From Flavobacteriia bacterium (lineage in GTDB: Bacteria > Bacteroidota > Bacteroidia > Flavobacteriales > Weeksellaceae), in the NCBI GenBank assembly GCA_015999765.1, contig JAECQR010000002.1, positions 186,001 through 250,000 on the forward strand: DNA of 64,000 nucleotides, written 5' to 3'. Positions 44,699 to 53,786 of this stretch are shown one piece after another. Both the position numbers and the translations under genes were made by a program. The notes under the pieces were generated by a model, which was not told where the DNA came from, did not search any database, and saw only the letters and a program-made list of their open reading frames with translations. Position 1 is the stretch's first letter, and every line of letters starts with the position of its first letter.

Positions 44699-44785
44699 TT
44701 GGGCAGCTTATCCGCCTTCCACTCCCGCTTTTTTGCTTCGCTTTACTACACAAAAAGAGCTCCGTTCAAGTCGGGCTGCAGTTAA
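44699..44785. repeat. Imperfect palindromic intergenic sequence
   Basis: Between the GSCFA and TatD genes. GGGCAGC at one end and GGGCTGC near the other, with GCTTTTTTGC and AAAAAGAGC flanking a TTCGCTTTAC centre, suggest a decayed mobile intergenic repeat. The sequence style (GC-rich arms, T run, TTCGC) differs from its surroundings. Only one copy is in this window. Confidence 0.35.
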
Positions 44786-44795
44786 AAACAAAATT

Positions 44796-45560
44796 ATGAT
44801 CGATACCCACACCCATTTATATTCCGAAGAATTCGATGATGACCGAAAAGAAATGATCGAAAGAGCTCTTAATAAAGGAGTTTCTAAATTTTATCTTCCG
44901 GCAATTGATTCGGAATCTCACGAAAAGATGCTCGCCTTGGAAAGCGAATATCCACAACAGATTTTTTCGATGATGGGACTTCATCCATGTTACGTAAAAC
45001 CGGAAACCTGGAAACAGGAACTTAAAATTGTTGAAAATTATCTGAACGAAAGAAGTTTTCCCGCAATCGGAGAAATCGGTATTGATCTGTATTGGGACAA
45101 GACCACTTTAGGCATTCAGGTGAAAGCCTTTGAGCAGCAGATCGATTGGGCAATCGAAAGGGATTTACCTATTGTAATTCATACCCGTGAAAGTTTTGAT
45201 GAAGTTTTTGAAGTTTTGGAAAGAAAGAAACATCCGAAGCTGCGTGGAATTTTCCATTGTTTTTCAGGAAGTCTTGAACAGGCAAAACACGCAATTGATC
45301 TGAATTTTATTTTGGGAATCGGTGGAGTAGTGACCTTCAAAAACGGCAAAATTGACCAGTTTTTGAACGAAATTCCTTTAGATAAAATTGTTCTGGAAAC
45401 CGATTCTCCTTATCTCGCGCCAGTTCCGCACCGCGGAAAAAGAAACGAAAGTTCTTATCTCGATTTGGTTGCTGGAAAACTCGTTAATATTTACGGCAAA
45501 GATTTTTCGGAAATCGACAGGATCACAACAGAAAATGCAAACCGTATTTTTAACAGGTAA
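44796..45560 (+). CDS. TatD family metal-dependent DNase
   Basis: I start at ATG 44796 because MIDTHTHLY is the family N-terminus; the frame is open upstream but only through the intergenic repeat. The 254-residue TIM-barrel has HxH ligands His5/His7, AIGEIGIDLYWD, PIVIHTRES, GIFHCFSGS and LETDSPYLAP. It is a nuclease used in DNA repair or clearance, and possibly D-aminoacyl-tRNA deacylase-like in some homologues. It is followed nine bases later by an acyltransferase gene. Confidence 0.92.
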   Translation: MIDTHTHLYSEEFDDDRKEMIERALNKGVSKFYLPAIDSESHEKMLALESEYPQQIFSMMGLHPCYVKPETWKQELKIVENYLNERSFPAIGEIGIDLYWDKTTLGIQVKAFEQQIDWAIERDLPIVIHTRESFDEVFEVLERKKHPKLRGIFHCFSGSLEQAKHAIDLNFILGIGGVVTFKNGKIDQFLNEIPLDKIVLETDSPYLAPVPHRGKRNESSYLDLVAGKLVNIYGKDFSEIDRITTENANRIFNR

Positions 45561-45569
45561 AGGAATATA

Positions 45570-46691
45570 ATGGACGAGAAATTCGATAATATAAGGTTTT
45601 ATCACCCCGAAGAAGTAAATCCTGCATTTCGCTTTATACTGCGTCATCCAATGATGAAACTGCTTCTAAAATATAGTCTGCCCAATCTTTCAGATGAAGA
45701 AATACAGCAAACTGTTGGCAATATAAAATCGATTGAAGATTTTCAGAATACAATTATTTATCCGACGATTCAGAATGTTTTAAAGTCGAGTTCTGATGGA
45801 TTTACGATTTCAGGCGCCGAGCATTTAAAAAAAGAAGAAGCATATCTTTTCATATCCAATCATCGGGATATTCTTTTAGATACCAGTTTGTTGAATTTTG
45901 CCTTGCTCGAAAAAGGATTAAACCTTACGGCATCGGTAATCGGTGATAATTTGGTTCAGCGTGATTTGTATTTAATCCTTGCAAAACTTAACAGAAATTT
46001 TTTTGTGAAAAGAAATGCGCCGCCGCGTGAACTTTTAGAAAACAGCAAACTGTTATCCGAATATATTTTTAATTTATTGACCAAAGACAATCGTTCAGTT
46101 TGGATTGCGCAACGAGAAGGTCGTGCGAAAGACGGAAATGATTTCTCGCAAGCCGGAGTGCTAAAAATGATTGCCATGAATGATCCGCAAAGCAATCCCT
46201 GTCAATATTTCAGAAAATTAAAGCTGGTTCCGGTTTCTATTTCCTATGAATTAGATCCGACAGACAAATTGAAAGCGGAGAAAACTTGTACGGAACATTT
46301 AAATACTGAAAAGCATAAAAACGAAGATTTTCTAAACATTATGACGGGTGTTTCCGGACAGAAAAAAAGAATTCATCTGCATTTTGGGAATATTGAAGAT
46401 GCGGTTTATACAGAAATAGAAAATTCCGTTTCCAATTCCAGTAAACAAATACAGCGATTGACGGAAGTTTTAACAAAACAAATAGTCGAAGGTTATCACC
46501 TTTGGCCAACCAATTACATTGCTGCAGATTTGCTGAGGAATTCAACAAAATATGCAGAAAATTATACGGAAGCTGAAAAGCAGTTTTTCATTAAAAGAAT
46601 GAATCTGAACATTGATAAATCAAACGAATGCTTGGCAAATGCCTTTCTGGCAATGTATGCCAATCCTGTTTTCAATAAGGCGAATTGTTAA
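45570..46691 (+). CDS. 1-acyl-glycerol-3-phosphate acyltransferase-like protein
   Basis: The 373-residue protein has the acyltransferase block ISNHRDILLD and, later, WIAQREGRAKDG, as in a group of large Bacteroidetes PlsC/PlsB-like proteins. The first block has five residues between the His and the final Asp rather than four; the Asp in HRD may substitute. No clear membrane helix. It likely acylates a lipid precursor. It follows the tatD-like gene closely and ends at a bidirectional terminator. Confidence 0.82.
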   Translation: MDEKFDNIRFYHPEEVNPAFRFILRHPMMKLLLKYSLPNLSDEEIQQTVGNIKSIEDFQNTIIYPTIQNVLKSSSDGFTISGAEHLKKEEAYLFISNHRDILLDTSLLNFALLEKGLNLTASVIGDNLVQRDLYLILAKLNRNFFVKRNAPPRELLENSKLLSEYIFNLLTKDNRSVWIAQREGRAKDGNDFSQAGVLKMIAMNDPQSNPCQYFRKLKLVPVSISYELDPTDKLKAEKTCTEHLNTEKHKNEDFLNIMTGVSGQKKRIHLHFGNIEDAVYTEIENSVSNSSKQIQRLTEVLTKQIVEGYHLWPTNYIAADLLRNSTKYAENYTEAEKQFFIKRMNLNIDKSNECLANAFLAMYANPVFNKANC

Positions 46692-46726
46692 AAAAAATGC
46701 CACAAATTATAGAATTTGTGGCATTA
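46692..46726. terminator. Bidirectional terminator
   Basis: AATGCCACAAATT / AATTTGTGGCATT stem with A run before and T-rich DNA after, between convergent acyltransferase and helicase genes. Confidence 0.8.
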
Positions 46727-46741
46727 ATTTCTGATTTGAAG

Positions 46742-47995
46742 TTATTTCTTTCTCGAGAAATTACTTTTATTATTAGGCTTTTTAAATCCAATGTTTTCTT
46801 TTGCCTGAGGTCTTTGACGGGGCGTAAAAGATTTGTTGTTGGAATCTCTTTTTTCTACCACCAGATTATCGGTATGAAAAGGATGGTCTTTCTCTACCGG
46901 AATTTTTTTACCGATCAGTTTTTCTGTGCTTTTCAGGTTGATCAAATCAAGGCCGTCAACGAACGAAATAGAACTTCCGTCTGCACCGGCTCTTCCGGTT
47001 CTTCCGATTCGGTGAACATAGGTTTCGGAAACATCTGAAAGCTCAAAATTAACTACAAATTTCAGTTCGTCAATATCAATTCCACGCGCAGCAATATCTG
47101 TGGCGACAAGAATTCTTGTTTTGCCGGATTTGAAATTATTCAGCGCATTCTGTCTTTGGTTCTGTGATTTATTCCCGTGAATGGCTTCAGCAGAAATCTT
47201 GTGGGACTGGAGTTTTCTTGCAATTTTATCAGCACCGTGTTTCGTTCTTGAAAAAACCAGAACAGAGTCTGAAATATCATTTTGCAGAATATGCGTCAAC
47301 AGTTCCAGTTTATTTTCTTTGTCAACAAAATATACTTTTTGCTGAATGGTATCGGCAGTTGCGGAAACGGGTGCTACAGCTACTTTTACAGGATTGTTAA
47401 GGATAGAATTGGCTAACGTCTTAATCTCATCGGGAAAAGTTGCAGAAAAAAACAGAGTTTGTCTTTGCTGCGGAAGAAGTTTCACGATTCTTTTCACATC
47501 GTGCACGAAACCCATATCGAGCATTCTGTCTGCTTCATCGAGAACAAAGATTTCCAGATTTTTCAGAGAGATAATTCCCTGAGAGATAAAATCCAGAAGT
47601 CGTCCCGGTGTTGCTACCAGAATGTCTACGCCTCTTTTCAGAGCGGCTTCCTGAGCGCCCTGTTTTACGCCACCAAATACCACAAGATTTCTCATCTTCA
47701 GGTGTCTTCCGTAAGCATTGAAGCTTTCTTCGATCTGTATTGCCAGCTCTCTGGTAGGCGTTAAGATCAAGGCTTTAATTTGGTTATTCCGGAGGTTTTT
47801 CTGTGTTAAATTCTGTAAAATCGGGATCGCAAATGCTGCGGTTTTTCCGGTTCCTGTCTGTGCAGTTCCTAAAAGGTCGCGGCCTTGTAAAATACTGGGG
47901 ATTGCCTGCTGCTGAATAGGTGTTGGTTGGGTGTAACCCTCTTCCTGTAACGCCTTAGCGATAGGTTCGATTAGTTGTAAGTCGGTAAAATTCAA
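46742..47995 (-). CDS. DEAD-box RNA helicase, RhlE-like
   Basis: A 417-residue helicase with a Q motif ([14 protein letters not shown]), motif [28 protein letters not shown] and [10 protein letters not shown]. The C-terminus is a short basic tail ([16 protein letters not shown]) without a DbpA-type domain, as in RhlE. It probably acts in ribosome maturation or RNA decay. It is a second, distinct DEAD-box gene in the window and is monocistronic. Confidence 0.92.
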   Translation of the reverse strand: MNFTDLQLIEPIAKALQEEGYTQPTPIQQQAIPSILQGRDLLGTAQTGTGKTAAFAIPILQNLTQKNLRNNQIKALILTPTRELAIQIEESFNAYGRHLKMRNLVVFGGVKQGAQEAALKRGVDILVATPGRLLDFISQGIISLKNLEIFVLDEADRMLDMGFVHDVKRIVKLLPQQRQTLFFSATFPDEIKTLANSILNNPVKVAVAPVSATADTIQQKVYFVDKENKLELLTHILQNDISDSVLVFSRTKHGADKIARKLQSHKISAEAIHGNKSQNQRQNALNNFKSGKTRILVATDIAARGIDIDELKFVVNFELSDVSETYVHRIGRTGRAGADGSSISFVDGLDLINLKSTEKLIGKKIPVEKDHPFHTDNLVVEKRDSNNKSFTPRQRPQAKENIGFKKPNNKSNFSRKK

Positions 47996-48130
47996 ATGAA
48001 ATGTTTTTTAATTAAAATAAAATGAGCTGCGTCATTCTTTTTATAATGTAACGAAGGAATGAATTAGAAAATCCGTGAAATTTTCAGGGTTCCGCAGGGT
48101 TGCGGATTCATCAAGAATGACATCGTACAT

Positions 48131-48160
48131 AAAAAATCCTTCCGGCGAGGAAGGAATTTT
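48131..48160 (-). terminator. Terminator after the DUF6438 lipoprotein gene
   Basis: On the minus strand AAAATTCCTTCC / GGAAGGATTTT with a T run, 40 bases after the stop of the DUF6438 gene. Confidence 0.75.
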
Positions 48161-48200
48161 GTGCTGCAAAGATAGTATAAATATATTTAGTATAATTTCT

Positions 48201-48689
48201 TTACTGTGCGACTTTAGTCCACGTTTGGCTTTTGCGGAGGTTTTCGATGAATGTGTAGAGCTCATCAAGCTTTTCAGTGCCTCCTTTTCCGTAATCTTCA
48301 ATATGTTTTGAACTTCCGTCGGTAAATGTGATTCGTAAATGTGCGGTAGGTAAATCGGTAACGTTTTTATTTCCGTAATATGGTTTCAGATTTTTCAAAT
48401 CCAAATCATCCAGAAGAGAGATCAGTTTGTTATAGTCTGCCTGTTTAATGGTGGTTTTAAAGATACCTTCTTTAGGGCCGCTGAAATCATCTTTCGACCG
48501 CCCTTCAGTGAAAGTAAATCTTTCAGCATCAATCACCGCGGTTCTGTCGGGATTAACAGTTATTTTAAAGATTGGGCAAAATCCAAAACAGGCTTCGGCA
48601 TTATATTCAATCTTCGAATAATTTGACGGGTTTGGAGTTGCACATGAAAGTACTAAAACCATGGCCAGGAGGAAAAGGATATATTTCAT
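48201..48689 (-). CDS. DUF6438 domain lipoprotein
   Basis: The 162-residue protein has a lipoprotein signal (MVLVLSCATPN; Cys16) and the DUF6438 start EACFGFCPIFKITV with its paired cysteines, then GIFKTTIKQADYNKLISLL and LRITFTDGSSKHIEDYG. Probably periplasmic and membrane-anchored. Function unknown. It follows obgE on the same strand after a hairpin and so may be a separate unit. Confidence 0.85.
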   Translation of the reverse strand: MKYILFLLAMVLVLSCATPNPSNYSKIEYNAEACFGFCPIFKITVNPDRTAVIDAERFTFTEGRSKDDFSGPKEGIFKTTIKQADYNKLISLLDDLDLKNLKPYYGNKNVTDLPTAHLRITFTDGSSKHIEDYGKGGTEKLDELYTFIENLRKSQTWTKVAQ

Positions 48690-48729
48690 AATTTATTTTT
48701 AAAGATTTCGCGGCAACTTTTATTCCAAA

Positions 48730-48762
48730 AAAAAATAGATTTGAAAATTCAAATCTATTTTT
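48730..48762 (-). terminator. Terminator after obgE
   Basis: AAAAAATAGATTTGAA / TTCAAATCTATTTTTT stem lying 20 bases past the obgE stop; symmetrical, so it could also act on the other strand. Confidence 0.75.
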
Positions 48763-48781
48763 TATAAGTTATTTCAGGAGA

Positions 48782-49765
48782 CTAGCCATGGAGTTTTTTC
48801 CAGATGGCATCTTTCAGTTCCATCAAACCTTCCTGCGTTACTGCTGAAAAGAAAATAGGTTTTCTCTTCTCCGGGAATTTTCTGGAAATTTCATCCTTCA
48901 GTTCCTCGTCTAGCATGTCGGCTTTAGAAATAGAAACGATATAATCTTTATCCAAAAGTTCTGGATTAAACTTTTTCAGTTCGTTTTCCAGAATTTCGAA
49001 TTCCTGATAATAATCCTCCGCATCAGCTGGAATTAAAAACAGGAGAATTGAATTTCTTTCGATATGTCTCAGGAAACGGTGTCCCAAACCTTTACCTTCT
49101 GCAGCACCTTCAATAATTCCCGGAATATCGGCCATTACAAAAGATTTGTAATTCCGGTAATCCACGATCCCTAAGTTCGGAGTAAGCGTGGTAAATGCGT
49201 AATCTGCAATTTTGGGTTTCGCTGCAGAAACTGCTGCCAAAAGTGTAGATTTACCCGCATTCGGGAAGCCTACAAGACCCACATCAGCCAAAAGTTTCAG
49301 TTCGAAAGTTACATAACCTTCTTCCCCTGGAAGTCCGGGTTGTGCGTATCTTGGAGTTTGATTGGTGGAGGATTTGAAATGCTCGTTCCCCATTCCGCCT
49401 TTCCCGCCGTGCATAATGATGATTTCCTGGCCATCTTCCATGATTTCGGCGATAATTTCACCTTCTTCGTTTCTGGCAATGGTTCCGATCGGAACTTCAA
49501 TATAAACATCTTCACCGTAAGCACCGGTGAGCTGATTTTTCTGTCCGTTGTGACCGCGTTCCGCTTTAATGTGACGGGTGAAGCGTAAAGGTAAAAGCGT
49601 CCATTCATGAGCATTTCCTTTCATAATTACGTGACCGCCTCTTCCGCCGTCACCACCATCGGGACCGCCTTTCGGTATATATTTTTCACGGCGAAGGTGT
49701 GCAGATCCTGCACCGCCATGACCACTTTTACAGTGGATTTTTACGTAATCTACGAAATTTGACAT
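48782..49765 (-). CDS. obgE: Obg-family GTPase
   Basis: The 327-residue protein consists of the glycine-rich Obg fold (1-158; [17 protein letters not shown]) and a GTPase domain with G1 GFPNAGKST (166-174), G3 ADIPG and G4-like SKAD. It lacks the extra C-terminal domain of some homologues, as usual for this group. It takes part in 50S ribosome assembly and stress control. It is third in an hpt-adk-obgE series on the minus strand with gaps of 52 and 64 bases. Confidence 0.96.
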   Translation of the reverse strand: MSNFVDYVKIHCKSGHGGAGSAHLRREKYIPKGGPDGGDGGRGGHVIMKGNAHEWTLLPLRFTRHIKAERGHNGQKNQLTGAYGEDVYIEVPIGTIARNEEGEIIAEIMEDGQEIIIMHGGKGGMGNEHFKSSTNQTPRYAQPGLPGEEGYVTFELKLLADVGLVGFPNAGKSTLLAAVSAAKPKIADYAFTTLTPNLGIVDYRNYKSFVMADIPGIIEGAAEGKGLGHRFLRHIERNSILLFLIPADAEDYYQEFEILENELKKFNPELLDKDYIVSISKADMLDEELKDEISRKFPEKRKPIFFSAVTQEGLMELKDAIWKKLHG

Positions 49766-49829
49766 ATCTAATTAATTGTGAGTTCGCAGCTGTTGGCTCA
49801 TGGTTTTTAAATTAACCATCCAGCTTAAG

Positions 49830-50411
49830 CTATAAACTGATTTTCTCTACTTCAGCAAAGAGTTTACCGGCAATTTCTTCAATTCCGCCAACTCCGTTTA
49901 CTTCAACGTATTTGCCCTGCTGCTTGTAAAGTTCTGCAACTTCTGCAGTTTTTGTATAATATTCTTTAATTCTTGTTCTGATGATCTCTTCATTGGAATC
50001 ATCTGTTCTACCACTGGTTTCGCCTCTTTTAAGAAGTCTTTCAACCAGAATTTCATCACTCACGATCAACGAAAGACATACTGAAATTTCATCCTTCAGA
50101 ATATCCTTAACAATAGTTTCCAGTGCGTCTGTCTGGTTTGCAGTTCTCGGATAGCCATCGAAAATAAATCCGTTTGTATTGGTAGGTTTCTTCACTTCCT
50201 CGATCAGCATATCTGTTGTTACCTGATCCGGTACCAGTTCTCCTTTGTCAATATATGATTTTGCTAGGATTCCGAGAGCTGTGCCGTTTTTCATGTTATA
50301 ACGGAACAGGTCGCCTGTAGAGATCTGCTTCAGGTTAAATTTTTCAATCAGGTTCTGTGCCTGCGTACCTTTTCCGCTTCCGGGAGGGCCGAAGAGAACG
50401 ATGTTTATCAT
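49830..50411 (-). CDS. adk: Adenylate kinase
   Basis: A 193-residue kinase with P-loop GPPGSGKGT (8-16), QISTGDLFRYN, FIFDGYPRTANQ and LLKRGETSGRTDD. The lid is the short form without zinc cysteines. It interconverts AMP, ADP and ATP in the cytosol. It sits between hpt and obgE. Confidence 0.97.
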   Translation of the reverse strand: MINIVLFGPPGSGKGTQAQNLIEKFNLKQISTGDLFRYNMKNGTALGILAKSYIDKGELVPDQVTTDMLIEEVKKPTNTNGFIFDGYPRTANQTDALETIVKDILKDEISVCLSLIVSDEILVERLLKRGETSGRTDDSNEEIIRTRIKEYYTKTAEVAELYKQQGKYVEVNGVGGIEEIAGKLFAEVEKISL

Positions 50412-50463
50412 TTTTATTAGATTTATAATTTGATGTTTTGAGCGGTTACACTCAAAATATTAT

Positions 50464-51018
50464 TTATTCATTGATACGGCCTTCTTCGAGCTGGTATAAA
50501 TCCCGCAGATTTCTGCCCAGTTCATCATAATCTAAACCATAACCCAAAACAAATTTGTTCGGAATTTCTCTGCCAATATAGTCGAGTTTGAATTCTTTTT
50601 TGTAAACATCGGGTTTCAAGAGGAAAGATGCAAGTTTAACAGATTTCGGGCGCTGTGTTTCGGTGAAATACTGAAAAAGACTTTCTACCGTATTTCCTGT
50701 ATCTACAATGTCTTCTACAAGGATAATGTGGCGGTCTTTAATGTCTTTTGTCAATTCCATTTTCTGGTAAACGATTCCCGTAGACTGGGTTCCTGCATAA
50801 GAACTCATCTGAATAAAAGCGATTTCGCATTTACCGGGATAATGTTTTAGCAGGTCAGAAAAGAACATGATGACACCGTTCAGAACCCCAATAAATACTG
50901 GAGTTTCGTCTTTGTAGTCTTCGTAAATTTTTAGCGCGGTGGCTTTTACAATTTCCTGAATTTCTGCGTCTTTCAGATAAGGAACAAAAGTTTTGTCGTG
51001 AATTTGAATGGAGTCCAT
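50464..51018 (-). CDS. hpt: Hypoxanthine phosphoribosyltransferase
   Basis: The 184-residue enzyme carries the PRPP-binding motif ILVEDIVDTGNT and FIGVLNGVIMFFSDLL of the purine salvage family, plus KPDVYKKEFKLDYIG near the end. It makes IMP or GMP from the base and PRPP. It heads the hpt-adk-obgE series and is divergent from purA, so the 171-base gap holds promoters for both purine genes. Confidence 0.94.
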   Translation of the reverse strand: MDSIQIHDKTFVPYLKDAEIQEIVKATALKIYEDYKDETPVFIGVLNGVIMFFSDLLKHYPGKCEIAFIQMSSYAGTQSTGIVYQKMELTKDIKDRHIILVEDIVDTGNTVESLFQYFTETQRPKSVKLASFLLKPDVYKKEFKLDYIGREIPNKFVLGYGLDYDELGRNLRDLYQLEEGRINE

Positions 51019-51034
51019 ATATATTTACAAAATG

Positions 51035-51042
51035 CAAATTTA
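51035..51042 (-). promoter_or_regulatory. Candidate -7 box for hpt
   Basis: TAAATTTG on the minus strand, 16 bases before the hpt start codon. Confidence 0.45.
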
Positions 51043-51135
51043 AGGTTTTTTGAGGAATTTTTTTAAAAATATAATTTTCACCACTTTTAATACTGTCAAG
51101 ATATTGCTTCGCTATATATTTAAAAGTTAAAGTTT

Positions 51136-51166
51136 TTGCCCAAAACTTTTAATAAATCTATTTTTG
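51136..51166 (+). promoter_or_regulatory. Promoter of purA
   Basis: TTG (51136-51138), a 20-base spacer and TATTTTTG (51159-51166), 23 bases before the ATG at 51190. Good match to the flavobacterial consensus. Confidence 0.65.
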
Positions 51167-51189
51167 TAGAAATCTAAAAAAAGTAAAAT

Positions 51190-52476
51190 ATGTCAACTTA
51201 TGTGGTTGTAGGTCTTCAGTATGGGGACGAAGGCAAAGGTAAAATTACAGACGTTTTGTCGGCAAAATCCGACTACGTGGTACGCTTTCAGGGCGGTGAC
51301 AATGCGGGTCACACGGTATATGCGGGTGAAGAAAAATTCGTGCTGCACCTTCTTCCTTCCGGTGTTCTACAGTGTAAGGGAAAATGCATTATCGCAAACG
51401 GTGTTGTTGTAAATCCAAAGGCTTTCCTGAAAGAAATCGGTCAGATTGAAGAAAAAGGAATGAAAACAGATCATGTTTTTATCAGCCGCAGAGCCCATGT
51501 GATTATGCCTTATCATATATTACTCGATACGTATCGTGAAGAAGAAGCCGGCGGAACGCATATCGGAACCACAAAAAAAGGAATTGGTCCGTGTTATGAG
51601 GATAAGATTGCCAGAGTAGGAATACGAATGGTTGATTTGCTGAATCCGGAAGTCCTCGAGGAAAAAATTAGAAAAAACCTTAAAATCAAAAATTCCCTTT
51701 TCGAAAAGTATTTCGAAAAACCCACATTGGAATTTGATGAGATTTATAAAGAATTTCTGGAACTTGGTGAAAAACTGAAGGACAGAATCGTAGATACCGA
51801 AGTGGAACTTAACCAGGCTATCCACGACGGAAAAAATATTTTATTTGAAGGCGCGCAGGCTGCAATGCTTGATATTGATTTTGGAACTTATCCGTATGTA
51901 ACTTCCTCTTCTCCCACTACAGGCGGGGTTTGTTCAGGAGCGGGTGTTCCTCCTACTAGTCTCAAAAATTTAATAGGCGTCGCAAAAGCATACACCACAA
52001 GAGTTGGCGAAGGACCTTTTCCGACCGAACTTGATAATGAACTGGGCGAAAGTATAAGACAAATCGGTTTCGAATTCGGAGCAACAACCGGAAGACCCAG
52101 AAGAACCGGCTGGCTGGATCTCGTATCACTGAAGCATGCAACCATGATCAATGGAATCAACAATCTGGTAATTACTAAATTAGATGTGCTTTCCGGAATT
52201 TCACCTCTCAAAATCGCAACTAAGTATAAAACTGAGGACGGAAAAATTATCGATTATTTTACTTCTTCTACTACCAAACTTTATAATTACGAGCCGATTT
52301 ACGAAGAACTGGAAGGCTGGACTGAAGATATTACGAAAGTAAGAAGCTACGACGAACTTCCGCAAAATGCTAAGAAATACATCGAGTTTATCGAAAACTA
52401 TTTGGGAATTAACGTGTATTTGGTCTCTGTAGGTCCTGAAAGAAGTCAGAACATCATCCGTAAAGAGTTGTTTTAA
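51190..52476 (+). CDS. purA: Adenylosuccinate synthetase
   Basis: The 428-residue enzyme starts VVGLQYGDEGKGK and contains GGDNAGHTV, GTTKKGIGPCYEDK, YVTSSSPTTGG and TGRPRRTGWLD, all PurA signatures. It condenses IMP and aspartate with GTP in the AMP branch. Full length. It is divergent from hpt and followed by a terminator, so it is monocistronic. Confidence 0.97.
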   Translation: MSTYVVVGLQYGDEGKGKITDVLSAKSDYVVRFQGGDNAGHTVYAGEEKFVLHLLPSGVLQCKGKCIIANGVVVNPKAFLKEIGQIEEKGMKTDHVFISRRAHVIMPYHILLDTYREEEAGGTHIGTTKKGIGPCYEDKIARVGIRMVDLLNPEVLEEKIRKNLKIKNSLFEKYFEKPTLEFDEIYKEFLELGEKLKDRIVDTEVELNQAIHDGKNILFEGAQAAMLDIDFGTYPYVTSSSPTTGGVCSGAGVPPTSLKNLIGVAKAYTTRVGEGPFPTELDNELGESIRQIGFEFGATTGRPRRTGWLDLVSLKHATMINGINNLVITKLDVLSGISPLKIATKYKTEDGKIIDYFTSSTTKLYNYEPIYEELEGWTEDITKVRSYDELPQNAKKYIEFIENYLGINVYLVSVGPERSQNIIRKELF

Positions 52477-52793
52477 AGATAATTCAGCAAATAAAAAGCT
52501 GCTATATTAGATTATAGCAGCTTTTTTTATGGTTTTTTTTAAATCAGATGAAAATTTATTTTAAAAAATTTTAATACTAAGGCCTTTTTTGAAGAATATT
52601 TTAAATGAATTGAAGAGTTTTGAGATACGTGATCATATCGTTTGGTTTAAAATTTACATTTTACTATGATATGAATAATTAATCTAATTAATTATCAAAA
52701 ATTTGGTTTGTTATTTGATGATTGTTTAAAAGTATTTAGATTTTAATTAAAAGTAAATAATTTGAATACTGCTAAGTCTAACATTTAAATTGA
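52477..52793. other. AT-rich intergenic region before tonB
   Basis: This 317-base gap contains the purA terminator (52494-52528) and then about 260 very AT-rich bases with short inverted stretches such as AATTAATCTAATTAATT. I found no open frame, no convincing -7 box and no repeat. It could simply be an untranslated leader and promoter for tonB. Confidence 0.5.
52494..52528 (+). terminator. Rho-independent terminator after purA
   Basis: AAAAAGCTGCTATA / TATAGCAGCTTTTT stem with T run. Confidence 0.85.
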
Positions 52794-53615
52794 ATGGTCA
52801 TGAAAAATTTTTTAACTTCTGACAGAGAATCACGGTTTAACGAGATTCTTTTCGAAAACCGAAACAAAAGCTATGGTGCGTACGTACTGCGAAATGAAGA
52901 GGGAGCAGTTTTGAAAAAATCACTTTTTCTCGGGGTCGCTTTTTTTGCGGCAATCGCATTAACGCCTTTATTAATTAATGCATTGATGGTGCAAGAAACA
53001 GTACTTCCAGCGCCACCAGTTATTCATGATTTAACGCCGATCCCAATTACCAGAGACAAAGAGCCTGAAGTCATCAAACCTTCGCCTCCCGTTGCGCCAA
53101 AAGTAAATACTTATGATACCAGAGTTGCTACTCCGACAAGAGATGCACGCGAAGTGAAAACTGTAACTGATGATCAAAAGTTAAACGCGGTGCCGGGAAC
53201 AGAAACAAGTCTAGATAACCCGCCTGTACTTACTCCTCCGGTTATTGAAACTCCACCTGTCACGGCTCCAATAGTACCCGAAGTTCCAAAAAAAATTGAC
53301 AATACTCCTGCGACTAGGGTAGATGTAGAAGCGGCTTTTCAGGGAGGAATCAATTCTTTCAGGGCAAAAGTGGTACAGAATTTCAATGCCGGAGATTTCG
53401 AAGGAACCGGTGAACTCATGAAAACAATGGTTACTTTTATTGTAGAAAAAGACGGAACAATTTCTAACATTAAAGCCACCGGAACCGACAGGGATTTTAA
53501 CGTCGAAGCCGAACGTACCATCAGAAAAATTAATGGAAAATGGGCACCAGCTAAACTCAATGGCGAAAATGTAAGAAGTTATTTTAAGTTTCCGATTTCA
53601 ATGATGTTCGAGTAA
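52794..53615 (+). CDS. TonB-type energy transducer
   Basis: The 273-residue protein starts VMKNFLTSDRESRFNEILF, typical of Bacteroidetes TonB; ATG 52800 is an alternative start. It has one membrane helix (about 40-62), a long Pro/Thr-rich periplasmic linker (about 70-170) and a C-terminal TonB domain (about 190-273; MVTFIVEKDGTISNIKATG). It transmits proton-motive energy to outer-membrane receptors such as the one at 5.2-7.8 kb. No exbBD adjacent. Ends at a hairpin made of two inverted TTATCCACA. Confidence 0.9.
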   Translation: MVMKNFLTSDRESRFNEILFENRNKSYGAYVLRNEEGAVLKKSLFLGVAFFAAIALTPLLINALMVQETVLPAPPVIHDLTPIPITRDKEPEVIKPSPPVAPKVNTYDTRVATPTRDAREVKTVTDDQKLNAVPGTETSLDNPPVLTPPVIETPPVTAPIVPEVPKKIDNTPATRVDVEAAFQGGINSFRAKVVQNFNAGDFEGTGELMKTMVTFIVEKDGTISNIKATGTDRDFNVEAERTIRKINGKWAPAKLNGENVRSYFKFPISMMFE

Positions 53616-53644
53616 ATAAAACACCTTAAATCGTAAATATTAAC

Positions 53645-53682
53645 TTATCCACAAAATACCAGGTTTTGTGGATAATTTTTTT
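53645..53682 (+). terminator. Terminator after tonB, stem built from two DnaA boxes
   Basis: TTATCCACAAAA / TTTTGTGGATAA with a short loop and a run of T. Each arm contains the perfect DnaA-box consensus TTATCCACA (53645-53653 and, inverted, 53667-53675). Confidence 0.75.
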
Positions 53683-53759
53683 TCTGTATAATGCTTTAAT
53701 TAACAATACTTTAACTTAAACCAACTTATCAACAATCATCTGAAAATGATAAAAAAGTG

Positions 53760-53767
53760 TATTTTTG
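53760..53767 (+). promoter_or_regulatory. Candidate -7 box for parA
   Basis: TATTTTTG, 19 bases before the parA ATG, in an AT-rich stretch that also holds a one-mismatch DnaA box TTATCAACA at 53726-53734. Confidence 0.5.
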
Positions 53768-53786
53768 AGCATTAATATAAATACTA

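Noticed and set aside
48041-48301. 86-residue minus-strand frame next to the DUF6438 gene
   Set aside because: It overlaps the real lipoprotein gene in another frame and crosses its terminator; the composition is not protein-like.
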